The notes under the pieces are model-generated. The model saw nothing but the letters and a program-made list of their open reading frames with translations. It did not search any database and was not told the DNA's origin. The position numbers and the translations under genes are program-made. From assembly GCF_003094615.1 (NCBI RefSeq), contig NZ_QDKO01000003.1:1-64000 (forward strand): DNA of 64,000 nucleotides, written 5' to 3'. This DNA comes from Caulobacter radicis (GTDB taxonomy: Bacteria; Pseudomonadota; Alphaproteobacteria; Caulobacterales; Caulobacteraceae). Positions 26,072 to 35,082 of the stretch are shown in pieces; position 1 is the first letter of the stretch; the number at the start of each line of letters is the position of its first letter.

Positions 26072-27862
26072 ATGCGTCTGCAGGCCAAGTTGAAGCGCGA
26101 GTGGCGGTTCCTGAAGGGGCTGACCCGCACCCTCAAGCGTGTGAAATCCATCGCGCCCGACAGCGACAACCTGATCTGCGACGATCTGGAAGCGGCGGTC
26201 GACAAGTGGCGGAACAATCCGGCCATCACGTTCGAAGGCAAGACGATCACCTATGCCGAGCTGGACGCGATCGCGAACCGCTACGCGCACTGGGCCAAGG
26301 GCCAGGGGATCACCCGCGGCCAGACCGTCGCCCTCTTCATGCCCAACCGGATCGAGTACCTGGCCATCTGGTACGGCCTTTCGAAGGTCGGCGTCGCCAC
26401 GGCTCTGATAAATAACCAACTGACGGGCGCCGCGCTGGCGCACTGCCTCAACATCTCCCAGGCGCTGCACTGCATCGTCGACACCGAGACCTCGCCCTGC
26501 TTCGAGGACGTCAAGGAGCAGCTGGGCCGCCACATCCAGCAGTGGGTGCTGGGTCCGGTGCATGGCGACCAGCGCGACCTGGTCAACGCCCTGAAGAGCT
26601 GCAGCCAGCTGCGCCCCGACCGCCTGACCGCCCGCGACGGCCTGGTGGCCAAGGACACCGCCCTCTACATCTTCACCAGCGGCACCACGGGCCTGCCCAA
26701 GGCCGCGCGCATCACCCACATGCGCGCCCAGCTCTACATGCGCGGCTTCGCCGGCTCGACCGACTCCCGCGCCAGCGACCGCATCTACGTGACCCTGCCG
26801 CTCTATCACGCCACCGGCGGCCTCTGCGCCATGGGGGCGGGCCTGCTGAACGGCGGCAGCATCGTGCTGCGCAAGAAGTTCTCGGCCACCCACTTCTGGA
26901 GCGACGTGGTCACCGAGAACTGCACCATGTTCGTCTATATCGGCGAGCTGTGCCGCTATCTGGCCAACCAGCCCGAGAACGAGTTCGAGCGCGCACACAA
27001 GCTGCGCCTGATCTTCGGCAACGGCCTGCGTCCCGACGTCTGGGACGACATGCTCGACCGCTTCAAGGTGGGCGGGGTGCTTGAGTTCTACGGCGCCACC
27101 GAAGGCAACGTGTCGCTGTTCAACTTCGACGGCCGCCGCGGCGCGATCGGCCGGGTGCCGGGCTACCTGAAGAAGAAGTTCAACATCCGCATCGTCAAGT
27201 TCGACGTCGAGACCGAGACGCCGGTGCGCTCCGCCAACGGCTGCTGCATCGAGGTCAAGCCCGGCGAGATCGGCGAGTGCATCGGCCATATCGCCAGCGA
27301 CGCGCGCTCCAACTTCACCGGCTACGCCGACAAGGCCGCCACCGAGAAGAAGGTGCTGCACGACGTCTTCGAAAAGGGCGACGCCTGGTTCCGCACCGGC
27401 GACCTGATGCGCCAGGACAGCGACGGCTACATCTACTTCGTCGACCGGATCGGCGACACCTTCCGCTGGAAGGGCGAGAACGTCGCCACCAGCGAGGTGT
27501 CCGAACGCCTCGCCGGCTTCCCGGGCGTCAAGGAGATCAACGTCTACGGCGTGCCGGTGGGCGATCTCGACGGCAAGGCCGGCATGGCCTCGCTGGTCGT
27601 CGGTCCCGAGTTCGAGATCGACAACCTGGCCGAATACGTCGACCGCGAGATGCCCGCCTACGCCCGTCCCGTGTTCGTGCGCCTGCAGCCCGAGATCGAG
27701 ACCACCGGCACCTTCAAGTATCGCAAGATCGACCTGGTGAAGGAGGGCTTCGACCCGGCCGTCATCAAGGATCCGCTGTATTTCCGCGAGCCCGGCAAGG
27801 GCTATGTGAAGGTCACCAAGGCGGTCCACACCAAGATCCTGGCCGGCGGGTTCAAGCTCTGA
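26072..27862 (+). CDS. Long-chain acyl-CoA synthetase, FATP/FadD-like
   Basis: A 596-residue AMP-forming ligase. The P-loop-like motif IFTSGTTGLPKAARITH and the fatty-acid-transport-protein signature EFYGATEGN are clear, followed by WFRTGDL, DSDGYIYFVDRIGD and KGENVAT. It activates long- or very-long-chain fatty acids to CoA esters for beta-oxidation or lipid synthesis, probably at the inner membrane. The ATG at 26072 is preferred to an in-frame TTG seven codons earlier because AAGGGAG lies 7 bases upstream of it. The stop overlaps the following hydrolase frame. Confidence 0.9.
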   Translation: MRLQAKLKREWRFLKGLTRTLKRVKSIAPDSDNLICDDLEAAVDKWRNNPAITFEGKTITYAELDAIANRYAHWAKGQGITRGQTVALFMPNRIEYLAIWYGLSKVGVATALINNQLTGAALAHCLNISQALHCIVDTETSPCFEDVKEQLGRHIQQWVLGPVHGDQRDLVNALKSCSQLRPDRLTARDGLVAKDTALYIFTSGTTGLPKAARITHMRAQLYMRGFAGSTDSRASDRIYVTLPLYHATGGLCAMGAGLLNGGSIVLRKKFSATHFWSDVVTENCTMFVYIGELCRYLANQPENEFERAHKLRLIFGNGLRPDVWDDMLDRFKVGGVLEFYGATEGNVSLFNFDGRRGAIGRVPGYLKKKFNIRIVKFDVETETPVRSANGCCIEVKPGEIGECIGHIASDARSNFTGYADKAATEKKVLHDVFEKGDAWFRTGDLMRQDSDGYIYFVDRIGDTFRWKGENVATSEVSERLAGFPGVKEINVYGVPVGDLDGKAGMASLVVGPEFEIDNLAEYVDREMPAYARPVFVRLQPEIETTGTFKYRKIDLVKEGFDPAVIKDPLYFREPGKGYVKVTKAVHTKILAGGFKL

Positions 27863-28680
27863 GCCTGTCGGAAGCCTGGTCGCCGCTGGCGATCTTCGCG
27901 ACCCTGACGCCCAAGGACCCCGCGCGCCGCCCGGTGCGCGGGGTTTCCTATGGCGACCACCCGCGCCAGCGGCTCGATGTCCATGTGCCGGCGAGCGGGG
28001 CAGGGGACTGGCCGGTGCTGGTGTTCTTCTACGGCGGGGCCTGGAACTCGGGTCGCCGGAAGGACTACGGCTGGGCCGCGCGCGCCCTGGCCGCCCAGGG
28101 TTTCGTCGTCGTCACGCCCGACTATCGACTTTATCCCGAGGTCCGCTATCCGGCCTTCCTTGAGGACGCGGCGCTGGCCGTCCGCTGGACGCTCGAACAC
28201 GCGCCGCGCCTGGGCGGCGACCCGGGCCGGCTGTCGCTGGCCGGACATTCGGCCGGGGCCTACATCGCCGCCATGCTGGCCCTGGACCCGTCGCACCTGG
28301 CGGCTGCCGAGGTTCCGTCCGGCGTGGTGAAGGCCTTCGCCGGCCTGTCGGGGCCATACGCCTTCCTGCCGCTGGACGGCGAGATCACTACCCGCACCTT
28401 CGGGCACGTCGACGACCTGCCGGCCACCCAGCCGATCGGTTTCGCCCGCGCCGGCGCGCCGGCCGCCTTCCTGGCCACGGGAGAAGGGGACACGACCGTG
28501 CGACCGCGCAACACTCGCAAGCTGGCCAAGGCCCTGCGCGAGGCGGGCGCGGTCGTCGAGGAGCAGGTCTATCCCAGTCTCGACCACGCCGCTCCGCTGC
28601 TGGCGCTGTCGCGGCCGTTCCGTCGCAAGGCGCCGGTCCTGGCCCAGATGACGGGGTTCCTGAAGGCCAAGGCGGGCTGA
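27859..28680 (+). CDS. Alpha/beta-hydrolase (esterase/carboxylesterase-like)
   Basis: About 273 residues. The oxyanion segment VFFYGGAWNSG, nucleophile elbow AGHSAGAY, an acidic residue in TGEGDTTVRP and the histidine in YPSLDHAA give a complete triad of a BD-FAE/esterase-type hydrolase. The start is odd. There is no ATG, GTG or TTG in frame before 27934, yet conserved-looking sequence (FATLTPKD) lies upstream. A CTG at 27859 overlaps the synthetase stop as CTGA, the same four-base geometry used elsewhere here, and is taken as the likely start; GTG at 27934 is the alternative. It is probably co-expressed with the acyl-CoA synthetase. The substrate is unknown. Confidence 0.75.
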   Translation: MSLSEAWSPLAIFATLTPKDPARRPVRGVSYGDHPRQRLDVHVPASGAGDWPVLVFFYGGAWNSGRRKDYGWAARALAAQGFVVVTPDYRLYPEVRYPAFLEDAALAVRWTLEHAPRLGGDPGRLSLAGHSAGAYIAAMLALDPSHLAAAEVPSGVVKAFAGLSGPYAFLPLDGEITTRTFGHVDDLPATQPIGFARAGAPAAFLATGEGDTTVRPRNTRKLAKALREAGAVVEEQVYPSLDHAAPLLALSRPFRRKAPVLAQMTGFLKAKAG

Positions 28681-28719
28681 TCCCCACGCGACCATCCACC
28701 GCGCCTTGCTGCGCTGCGA

Positions 28720-28748
28720 TTGAACCTGCGTCCCATCCTGTCTATATG
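28720..28748 (+). promoter_or_regulatory. Candidate panD promoter
   Basis: TTGAAC at 28720-28725 and TATATG at 28743-28748 are separated by 17 bases, a good sigma-70-type arrangement, about 80 bases before the panD ATG. Confidence 0.5.
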
Positions 28749-28827
28749 GCCCTGACTGAACGCGGGTCATGTGTGTGGCGACCTCGCGAAATCCCAGTGT
28801 TTCAACGAGATAAGAAGGGGCGTCGCC

Positions 28828-29184
28828 ATGCTTCTGACCATGATGAAGGCCAAGCTGCACCGCGCCACGGTGACCCAGGCCGACCTCGACTACGAAGGTT
28901 CGATCGCCATCGACCGCGACCTGCTGGACGCCTCGGGCATCCTGCCCAACGAACAGGTCGACGTGCTCAACATCACCACCGGCGCGCGCTTCACCACCTA
29001 CGCCATCGAGGCCCCGCGCGGCTCGAAGGTGATCGGCGTCAACGGCGCCGCCGCCCGCCTGGTGCAGAAGAACGACACCGTCATCGTCGTCACCTACTGC
29101 CAGATGCCGGCCGAGGAGGCGCGCAACTACGCCCCGACCGTCGTGCTGCTCGACGAGGGCAACATCATCAAGCAGGCCGCCTGA
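28828..29184 (+). CDS. Aspartate 1-decarboxylase PanD
   Basis: A 118-residue pyruvoyl enzyme that makes beta-alanine from aspartate for pantothenate and CoA synthesis. Self-cleavage occurs between G24 and S25 in DYEGSIAID, and the rest aligns along its length with the family ([30 protein letters not shown]). The ATG at 28828 follows AAGAAGGGG; an earlier in-frame start at 28771 would add 19 unconserved residues. The gene stop overlaps the next start. Confidence 0.96.
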   Translation: MLLTMMKAKLHRATVTQADLDYEGSIAIDRDLLDASGILPNEQVDVLNITTGARFTTYAIEAPRGSKVIGVNGAAARLVQKNDTVIVVTYCQMPAEEARNYAPTVVLLDEGNIIKQAA

Positions 29185-29651
29185 TGCGGCCCGGCGCCGT
29201 CCCGGCTTTCGTCCTGGTCGGCGCCCTGGCGCTGGCCGGCTGCGGCGGCCCCAAGCTGCCCAAGGGCGTGGACGAGGACGCCCTGACCCAGGCCGTGGGT
29301 CGGGCCATCGGCTCGCCCTCGACCTGCGTGCTGATCGCCGAGCCCGGCGGCAAGGTCCTGTGGACGGGCGGGGGCTATATCTCCTGCGCCCGCAACCTGC
29401 CGACCTGCGAGGGCAAGACCTCGACGGCCCAGGACGTGCTGAAGGCCAACCTGGCCGGCGAGGCCAGGTTCATCAGCTGCGACAGCAGCCCGACCAACCG
29501 CGTGGGCTGGGCCATGGGCCCGGTGCCGGCCGGCAAGGGCCGTGAAGCTTCCGGCCTGCGCTACCTCGCGGTCATGGAGGGCGAGCGCGCCCTGCCGGGC
29601 ATCGAGATCCAGGACCGCGTCGAACGCGCCTTCGTCCGCGCCGGATTCTGA
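29184..29651 (+). CDS. Small lipoprotein of unknown function
   Basis: A 155-residue protein with a signal peptide and lipobox (LALAGC, Cys at about 19), so it is probably membrane-anchored in the periplasm. The mature part has several cysteines (STCVLI, YISCARNLPTC, FISCDSS), which could form disulfides. I do not recognise a family. The start overlaps the panD stop (TGATG), suggesting coupled translation, but no metabolic link to PanD is apparent. Confidence 0.75.
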   Translation: MRPGAVPAFVLVGALALAGCGGPKLPKGVDEDALTQAVGRAIGSPSTCVLIAEPGGKVLWTGGGYISCARNLPTCEGKTSTAQDVLKANLAGEARFISCDSSPTNRVGWAMGPVPAGKGREASGLRYLAVMEGERALPGIEIQDRVERAFVRAGF

Positions 29652-29658
29652 CGAAAGA

Positions 29659-29688
29659 AAACCTCGCTCCCGGTTGGGAGCGAGGTTT
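29659..29688. terminator. Bidirectional terminator between convergent genes
   Basis: AAACCTCGCTCCC and GGGAGCGAGGTTT form a perfect 13-bp stem with a 4-base loop. It sits between the lipoprotein gene and the SIMPL gene, whose 3' ends face each other, and A/T-rich arm ends serve both directions. Confidence 0.85.
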
Positions 29689-29713
29689 CCGGTTTCAGGA
29701 CTGAGCCTGGCCG

Positions 29714-30451
29714 TTACTGCTGCGCCTCGTAGGTGGCGCTGACCTCGACCCGCACCTTCAGTTCGCCGCCCGAGATCGCCGTGGAATCGGCCATCTCGCG
29801 CTTGGCCATGGCGAACATCGGCACGGGCTGGGGCGAGGGGGTGTAGCCGCCGGCCTCGTTCAGGCTGACCAGGCGCACCACCTTGTAGCCGGTGGCCCGG
29901 GCATAGAGGTCGGACTTGGCCTTCAGGGCCGCGACGGCCTTGATGCGGGCCTCGTCCTCGGCCTTCTGCGGGTTCTGCAGGCCAAAGCTGATGCCGCTGA
30001 CGGTGTTGGCGCCGGCCGAGGCGGCCGCGTCCACCGTCTGGCCCAGCTTGGACAGGTCGCGCGCCAGGATCGTCACCTGGTTGCTGGCCTGGTAGCCGGT
30101 CAGGCGCGGCGGCTGGTTCTGCTCGTAGACGTACTGCGGATTGACGTTGAGGTTCGAGGTCTGGATGTCGCGCTCGGCGACGCCGGCCTTCTTCAGCGCC
30201 GCGATCACCTTGTTCATCGCCGTCCCGTTGGCCGACAGGGCCGCGGCGGCGCTGGCGCCTTCGGTCTGCACGCCCAGGGTGATGGTGGCCATGTCGGGCG
30301 CGATGGCGGTTTCGCCCGAGGCCGACAGGTTGAAGGTGGTGGCGCGGAAGGCCGCGTCATTGCCCTGGGCGGCCGCGGGGACGGCCGACAGGGCCAGGAT
30401 AGCGGCGCCGGCGGCGGCCAGGGCCGGAACGGTCGAGCGGATGCGGATCAT
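29714..30451 (-). CDS. SIMPL-domain (DUF541) periplasmic protein
   Basis: A 245-residue protein with a signal peptide (1-29, cut after AAAQ) and the SIMPL domain: FNLSASGETAIAPDMATITLGV, ALKKAGVAERDIQTSNLNV, KAKSDLYARATGYKVVRLVSL and a C-terminal VRVEVSATYEAQ. Homologs such as E. coli YggE are periplasmic and linked to oxidative stress, but their biochemical role is unsettled. It appears to be a single-gene unit. Confidence 0.88.
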   Translation of the reverse strand: MIRIRSTVPALAAAGAAILALSAVPAAAQGNDAAFRATTFNLSASGETAIAPDMATITLGVQTEGASAAAALSANGTAMNKVIAALKKAGVAERDIQTSNLNVNPQYVYEQNQPPRLTGYQASNQVTILARDLSKLGQTVDAAASAGANTVSGISFGLQNPQKAEDEARIKAVAALKAKSDLYARATGYKVVRLVSLNEAGGYTPSPQPVPMFAMAKREMADSTAISGGELKVRVEVSATYEAQQ

Positions 30452-30608
30452 GGTTCTTGTTCTCCTGCGCGCGGGGACCCAACAGTGCGTCGACCCGCGA
30501 TTGGTTCCCCTGTCGCAAACTCAACCTGAACCGCACCTTTAAGCCGCGTGCAGCCCATGCTAATCGACCGGTCCTCGCCCGCGCCGACTCTCGTCCCGCG
30601 CGGCATGG

Positions 30609-30684
30609 GGGCCTGTAGCTCAATGGTTAGAGCCGACCGCTCATAACGGTCTGGTTGGGGGTTCGAGTCCCTCCAGGCCTACCA
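30609..30684 (+). tRNA. tRNA with CAU anticodon, probably tRNA-Ile2
   Basis: A complete 76-base cloverleaf with encoded CCA. The acceptor is GGGCCTG/CAGGCCT (one G-U pair), and the anticodon stem GACCG/CGGTC encloses CTCATAA. It is not an initiator: it lacks the three G-C pairs and the mismatched first pair. The body resembles alphaproteobacterial tRNA-Ile2, whose C34 is converted to lysidine by TilS to read AUA, more than elongator tRNA-Met. Confidence 0.9.
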
Positions 30685-30690
30685 GCCCCC

Positions 30691-30885
30691 TCAGCTGTTG
30701 CTGCCTAGATACCTGCGCACTTCCTCCACCGACGCGCCGGCGTGTTCGCAGGCGGTGTGGAGCTGTTCCTCGCTGACGCCCAGGGTCTCGGTCCAGTAGC
30801 GGACCGAGCGGGGCTCCCGCAGGTCGATGGACTTGTCGTCGTCCTCGGCGGGCAGGGCGGCTGGGACGGATCGGACGTGGGGCAT
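30691..30885 (-). CDS. DUF3606 domain small protein
   Basis: A 64-residue protein. DDKSIDLREPRSVRYWTETLGVSEEQL followed by VEEVRRYLG matches the DUF3606 pattern (a conserved R-YW near the middle and a C-terminal helix). The function of the family is unknown. The start at 30885 has a strong AAAGGAGG site five bases upstream; longer in-frame starts upstream lack this. A second DUF3606 gene occurs at 51882. Confidence 0.82.
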   Translation of the reverse strand: MPHVRSVPAALPAEDDDKSIDLREPRSVRYWTETLGVSEEQLHTACEHAGASVEEVRRYLGSNS

Positions 30886-31002
30886 GGCGGCCTCCTTTGG
30901 AGGAGGAAGCCGCAAAGCGCCGCCGCGTTCCACGCGGGCGCCGCATGCGGCCGCCGCCTCGCCTGTCGGGGTGGCGGCGAGACGGCGGCCGGGCGGCCTC
31001 AA

Positions 31003-31495
31003 GATACTGGGGAGGAGGGCCGCGCCATTCGAGAGGCGGTGCGGTGGAGTGCCGATCGAACGTCGTTATCCTGTCCGTTCAGCGCCCGCCAAGCTTGGAG
31101 AATGGCGGCCGGATTTGTCGAAACCCGGCCCATCGACGTCGAAATCGCGAGCATCGGGGCGGGTTTCGGGGTCTTGACCGCTGCGACAAAACGTCCCTGC
31201 GACAGGTGTCCCAGGCGTTTGGCTTCGCTACTTTCACCCATGTCAGTCGTTCGCGACATAACATTGTTCAAAAATCAGCGTTTCCCTTACCGCTCAACCA
31301 AAGCACGTCCCGAAAATTGACGTTTCTCCACTTCCGGGGGAGGTGGATTCGCCAACTCTCCACCTGAGAGAGCGCAACTTCCGCGACCGGCTGTCGCAGC
31401 TACCCCTAATGCTCGTTAATCACTCGGCAACGGCGAGCGCAGCAAGTCTTACGCGAGTGAGATCCTGTTCGAATTTCCAGAAGGGGCGGCCGGAC
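31003..31495 (+). other. Long upstream region of the fimbrial operon
   Basis: About 490 bases without a convincing gene. Base composition becomes more AT-rich from 31240 onward and the pilin gene starts with an AGAAGGGGCGG-like site at 31480-31490. I could not identify a specific operator or sigma-54 site. Short ORFs here have no protein-like character. Confidence 0.5.
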
Positions 31496-31996
31496 ATGAA
31501 AAAAATAGCGACTTCAGTTTTCGTCGTAGGAACGATGGCGTTCATGGCGATTTCTGGTTCGGCGACTGCTGCGACGGCGTCGAGTTCTTTTCAGGTCAAC
31601 CTGACCATTCAAGGCGAGTGCAAGGTGCAGTCGGCCTCGAATGTTGACTTCGGCTCGCGCGGGGTCATCGACGCCAACATCGACACCACCAGCACCATTG
31701 GCGTCCAGTGCACCAATTCCACGCCCTATACGGTCGCCCTGAGCGCCGGGGCGGGCACCGGGGCGACTGTCGGCGCGCGCAAGATGACCAGCGCCGCCAA
31801 TGACACGGTCGGCTACGCCCTCTACCGAGACGCGAGCCGCACCCAGGTCTGGGGTGTGACCCAGAATGTCGACACCCAAGCCGGCACCGGTAACGGCGCC
31901 GTGCAGTCCTACACCGCCTACGGCCGTGTCTCGGCCCAGACGACGCCGGCCCAGGGCGCCTACAGCGACCTGGTGGCGGTGACGATCACCTACTGA
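31496..31996 (+). CDS. SCPU-domain pilin (main fimbrial subunit)
   Basis: A 166-residue secreted protein with a signal peptide (1-27) and one spore-coat-U/SCPU domain: FQVNLTIQGECKV, FGSRGVIDANI, IGVQCTNSTPYTVAL, GYALYRD and a final SDLVAVTITY strand ending in tyrosine. This is the donor-strand pilin fold of archaic (Csu-like) chaperone-usher fimbriae. It is the first gene of a four-gene set and is likely the major subunit. Confidence 0.85.
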   Translation: MKKIATSVFVVGTMAFMAISGSATAATASSSFQVNLTIQGECKVQSASNVDFGSRGVIDANIDTTSTIGVQCTNSTPYTVALSAGAGTGATVGARKMTSAANDTVGYALYRDASRTQVWGVTQNVDTQAGTGNGAVQSYTAYGRVSAQTTPAQGAYSDLVAVTITY

Positions 31997-31997
31997 G

Positions 31998-32705
31998 ATG
32001 CGCCCGGTCGTCCTCCTGGCCGGTCTGGCCCTGGCCGCGCTCGGCGGCGCTCAAGCGACCGCCGCGTCGCTGCGCGTCAGCCCCGTGAGCCTGGACCTGC
32101 CCGCGGGCCAGAACGCGACGACCCTGACGCTGCAGAACGACGACGCCGCCCCGCTGAACGTCCAGATCCGGGTGTTCCGCTGGTCCCAGGCCAATGGGCG
32201 CGACGTGCTGACCCCCGCCACGAGCGTGGTCGCCAGCCCGCCGATCGCCAAGGTCGAGCCCGGCGCCAGCCGCACGGTCCGCGTCGTGCGCCTGGACGGC
32301 CGTCCGCCGGAGGGCGAGGAGTCCTACCGCCTGATCGTCGACGAACTGCCGCCGCCGCTCAGCGAGTCCGGCCGGCAGGTGACCCTGCTGATGCGCCACT
32401 CCATTCCGCTGTTCTTCGGGTCCGGCCGCGAGCGGCCTCGGATCGAATGGCGGCTGCAACCGTCTGGTGACGGCGGCGCGGCCCTGGTCGGCCGCAACAC
32501 CGGCGCCCGCCGCCTGCGTCTGGCCAATCTGAAGATCGGCGACGCCTCCGGAGCGGTCCTTGCCGAACGCAAGGGCCTGGTGGGCTATGTTCTGCCTGGA
32601 GCGGAAGTCTCCTGGCCCGCGGGGGCCTTCCAGCCCGCCGCCGGGGTTCGGCTGATCGCCGACACCGATACCGGGCCGATCGATGCGACGCTCAAGAGCG
32701 ACTGA
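31998..32705 (+). CDS. Periplasmic fimbrial chaperone, PapD-like
   Basis: A 235-residue protein with a signal peptide and two Ig-like domains. The N-terminal domain has ASLRVSPVSLDLPAGQNATTLTL and the G1-strand region EESYRLIVDELPPPLS with hydrophobic residues for donor-strand complementation. The C-terminal part is LFFGSGRERPRIEWRL onward. It holds SCPU pilins in the periplasm and delivers them to the usher. One base separates it from the pilin stop, and it overlaps the usher start by 23 bases. Confidence 0.9.
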   Translation: MRPVVLLAGLALAALGGAQATAASLRVSPVSLDLPAGQNATTLTLQNDDAAPLNVQIRVFRWSQANGRDVLTPATSVVASPPIAKVEPGASRTVRVVRLDGRPPEGEESYRLIVDELPPPLSESGRQVTLLMRHSIPLFFGSGRERPRIEWRLQPSGDGGAALVGRNTGARRLRLANLKIGDASGAVLAERKGLVGYVLPGAEVSWPAGAFQPAAGVRLIADTDTGPIDATLKSD

Positions 32706-35082
32706 GGCGGCCCTCCTGAGCGCCGTCTTCGCCGCCTACGGGGCCTGCGCCCTGGCCCAGGACCTGCCGCTCCCCGATCTCAAGGCTGTCGCGACCCTGC
32801 GCGAGGACCTGCAACTCGAAGTCTGGATCAACGGGCGCAACACCGGCCTCGTGGCCGCCGTGGAGCGCGAGGCCGACGGCCGCCTGCGGATGCGGGCCGG
32901 CGAGATGCGCGCGGTGGGCCTGGCCGCCTCCGGCATGGGCATGGTGGAACTGGCCGCGATCCCGGGGCTGTCGGCCGTCTATGACGATCCGGGCCAGCGT
33001 CTGGTGGTCACAGCCGATATCGACCAGCTGGCGATCCAGCGCTTCGACCTGTCGGTTCGCCGCGAGGCCGCCGGCGCGCCGCGCCAGGACCTGGGCGCGG
33101 TGCTCAACTACATCGTCTCGGCCGACGCGGGCCAGGTCGACGCCGACGACGCCCTGGGCGTGGACGCCGTCGGGCTGGCGCTCGACGGCCGGGTCTTCGG
33201 CCGGTTCGGCGCCGTGGCCAGCAGCGTCTCGGCCAGCCACGTCGGCGACGAGACCCGCATCGTGCGCCTCGACACCACCTGGTCCTGGTATGATCCCAAG
33301 CGGATGCTGGGCCTGCGTGGCGGCGACTACATCAACGGCGGCTTCGCCTGGACGCGGCCCATTCGCATGGCCGGCGTCCAGATCCGTCGCGACTTCGCCA
33401 CCCGGCCCGACATCGTCACCATGCCGTCGCCGCGCCTGGCCGCCACGGCCGCCGCGCCGTCGACGCTCGAGCTCTATGTCAACGACAGCCGCATCCTCAG
33501 CCGGCCTGTCGGGGCCGGGCCCATCCGCATCGACGGCCTGCCGTCGGCCCAGGGCTACAGCAACGTGCGCCTGGTGCTCAACGACGCCGCCGGCCGCCAG
33601 GTGGCGGTGGACGCGCCGTTCTTCGCCACGCCTCTGCTGCTGCGCAAGGGTCTGGCCGACTTCTCGGCCGAGGCCGGGTTCGCCCGCCGCGGCTTTGGCG
33701 TGGAGTCGGCCGACTACGCCGCATCGCCGATCGTTTCGGCCAGCCTGCGCTATGGCGTGCTGGACGCCCTCACGCTTGAGGGACACTTCGAGGCCGGCGC
33801 GGGCCTGGTGCAGGGCGGGGGCGGGGCGACGGCGCAGTTTGGCGGGCTGGGCGTGGTTTCGGCCTCGGTCGCCGCCAGCCGTGTCGACGACCGTAGCGGC
33901 GCCCTGGCGGCCGTGGTCTTCGACAGCCGGTTCGCGGGCTTCTACATCTCGGGCGTGAGCATGAGGGCCTCGGACGGCTACCGCGACCTGGCGGCCGTCA
34001 CCTCGCGGCCGTCCTTCTATCGCAACTGGCGGATGGCCGGCGACGAGCCGCCGCGCGCCATCGACCAGGTCACGGTCTCGACGCCGCTTCGTCTGGCGCG
34101 GCTGATGCGAAGCGGCGACGTTCCGGTGGTCAGCGCCTCCTACAGCGGCCAGACGCCGGCCTCGGGGCCGCGCCGCCAGGTCTGGAGCGGCTCGCTGCGC
34201 CATACCCTGGCAGATCGGGTCACGGCCTATGTGACCGCCTATGCCAGCCGTGGGGAGCGGCGCGACACCGGCGCGTTCCTGGGCATCTCCATTCCGCTGG
34301 GGTCCACCGGCTCGGCCACCGTCGGGGCCCAGAGCCAGGGCGGCGACACCGTCGCCTTCGTCGAGGCCAGCCGCGCCGAGACCCAGGTCGAGGGCAGCTA
34401 CGGTTGGCGCGGCCGGATCGAGCAGGGCGCGCGGCAGGGCGCGGAGCTCCAAGGCGCCTATCGCGGTCGCAGCGCCCGCGTCTCTGGCGCGGTGCAGTAC
34501 GCCGACGGCGCCGCCCGCGGCCAGGTGCAGGTCGAGGGCGCGGTGGCGTGGCTGGGCGGCGTGAGCGCGGCGACCAACCGGCTGGAAGGCGCCTTCGCCC
34601 TGGTCGAGGTCGGTGCGCCCGACGTGCCGGTGCTCTACCAGAACCAGAGGGTCGGCCGCAGCGATCGCAACGGCAGGCTGCTGGTGCGCAATCTGGAGGC
34701 CTTCGAGGTCAATCGCCTGGTGATCGACAGCCAGGACCTGCCGCTGGAACTGGAGGCCGCCGAGACCGAACGCGCCGTCACCCCGATGGCCGGCGGCGGC
34801 GCGATCGTTCGCTTCGGCGTGGGCAAGAGCCCGCCGGCGGTGCTGCTGACCCTGCACCGGCCTGACGGCAGCTTCGTGCCGCCGGGCGCCGAGGTGATCC
34901 GCCCCGGCGTGTCCGAGCGCGCCATCGTCGGCTACGATGGCCAGACCTTCCTGACGGGCGTCATCGCGGACGGCGATCTGCGCGTCGTCGTCGAGGACGG
35001 CAACGAGTGCGTCGCGCGTCTGGTCCTGGGCGCGGCCGCCAGCGAGGGAGGCCGGCATGTCGTCGACGCCGTCTGCCGCTAG
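32683..35082 (+). CDS. Fimbrial outer-membrane usher
   Basis: A 799-residue outer-membrane protein. After a signal peptide (about 1-25) come the N-terminal chaperone-binding domain, a 24-strand barrel with a central plug (TLELYVNDSRILSRPVGAGPIRIDGLP), and a C-terminal part with TVGAQSQGGDTVAFVE and YDGQTFLTG. It secretes and assembles the fimbria. The ATG at 32683 lies inside the chaperone gene. The C-terminus overlaps the next gene by 26 bases. Confidence 0.9.
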   Translation: MRRSRATEAALLSAVFAAYGACALAQDLPLPDLKAVATLREDLQLEVWINGRNTGLVAAVEREADGRLRMRAGEMRAVGLAASGMGMVELAAIPGLSAVYDDPGQRLVVTADIDQLAIQRFDLSVRREAAGAPRQDLGAVLNYIVSADAGQVDADDALGVDAVGLALDGRVFGRFGAVASSVSASHVGDETRIVRLDTTWSWYDPKRMLGLRGGDYINGGFAWTRPIRMAGVQIRRDFATRPDIVTMPSPRLAATAAAPSTLELYVNDSRILSRPVGAGPIRIDGLPSAQGYSNVRLVLNDAAGRQVAVDAPFFATPLLLRKGLADFSAEAGFARRGFGVESADYAASPIVSASLRYGVLDALTLEGHFEAGAGLVQGGGGATAQFGGLGVVSASVAASRVDDRSGALAAVVFDSRFAGFYISGVSMRASDGYRDLAAVTSRPSFYRNWRMAGDEPPRAIDQVTVSTPLRLARLMRSGDVPVVSASYSGQTPASGPRRQVWSGSLRHTLADRVTAYVTAYASRGERRDTGAFLGISIPLGSTGSATVGAQSQGGDTVAFVEASRAETQVEGSYGWRGRIEQGARQGAELQGAYRGRSARVSGAVQYADGAARGQVQVEGAVAWLGGVSAATNRLEGAFALVEVGAPDVPVLYQNQRVGRSDRNGRLLVRNLEAFEVNRLVIDSQDLPLELEAAETERAVTPMAGGGAIVRFGVGKSPPAVLLTLHRPDGSFVPPGAEVIRPGVSERAIVGYDGQTFLTGVIADGDLRVVVEDGNECVARLVLGAAASEGGRHVVDAVCR

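Noticed and set aside
29659..29688. Small RNA in the panD/SIMPL interval
   Set aside because: The hairpin fits a shared terminator between convergent genes; no separate promoter was seen.
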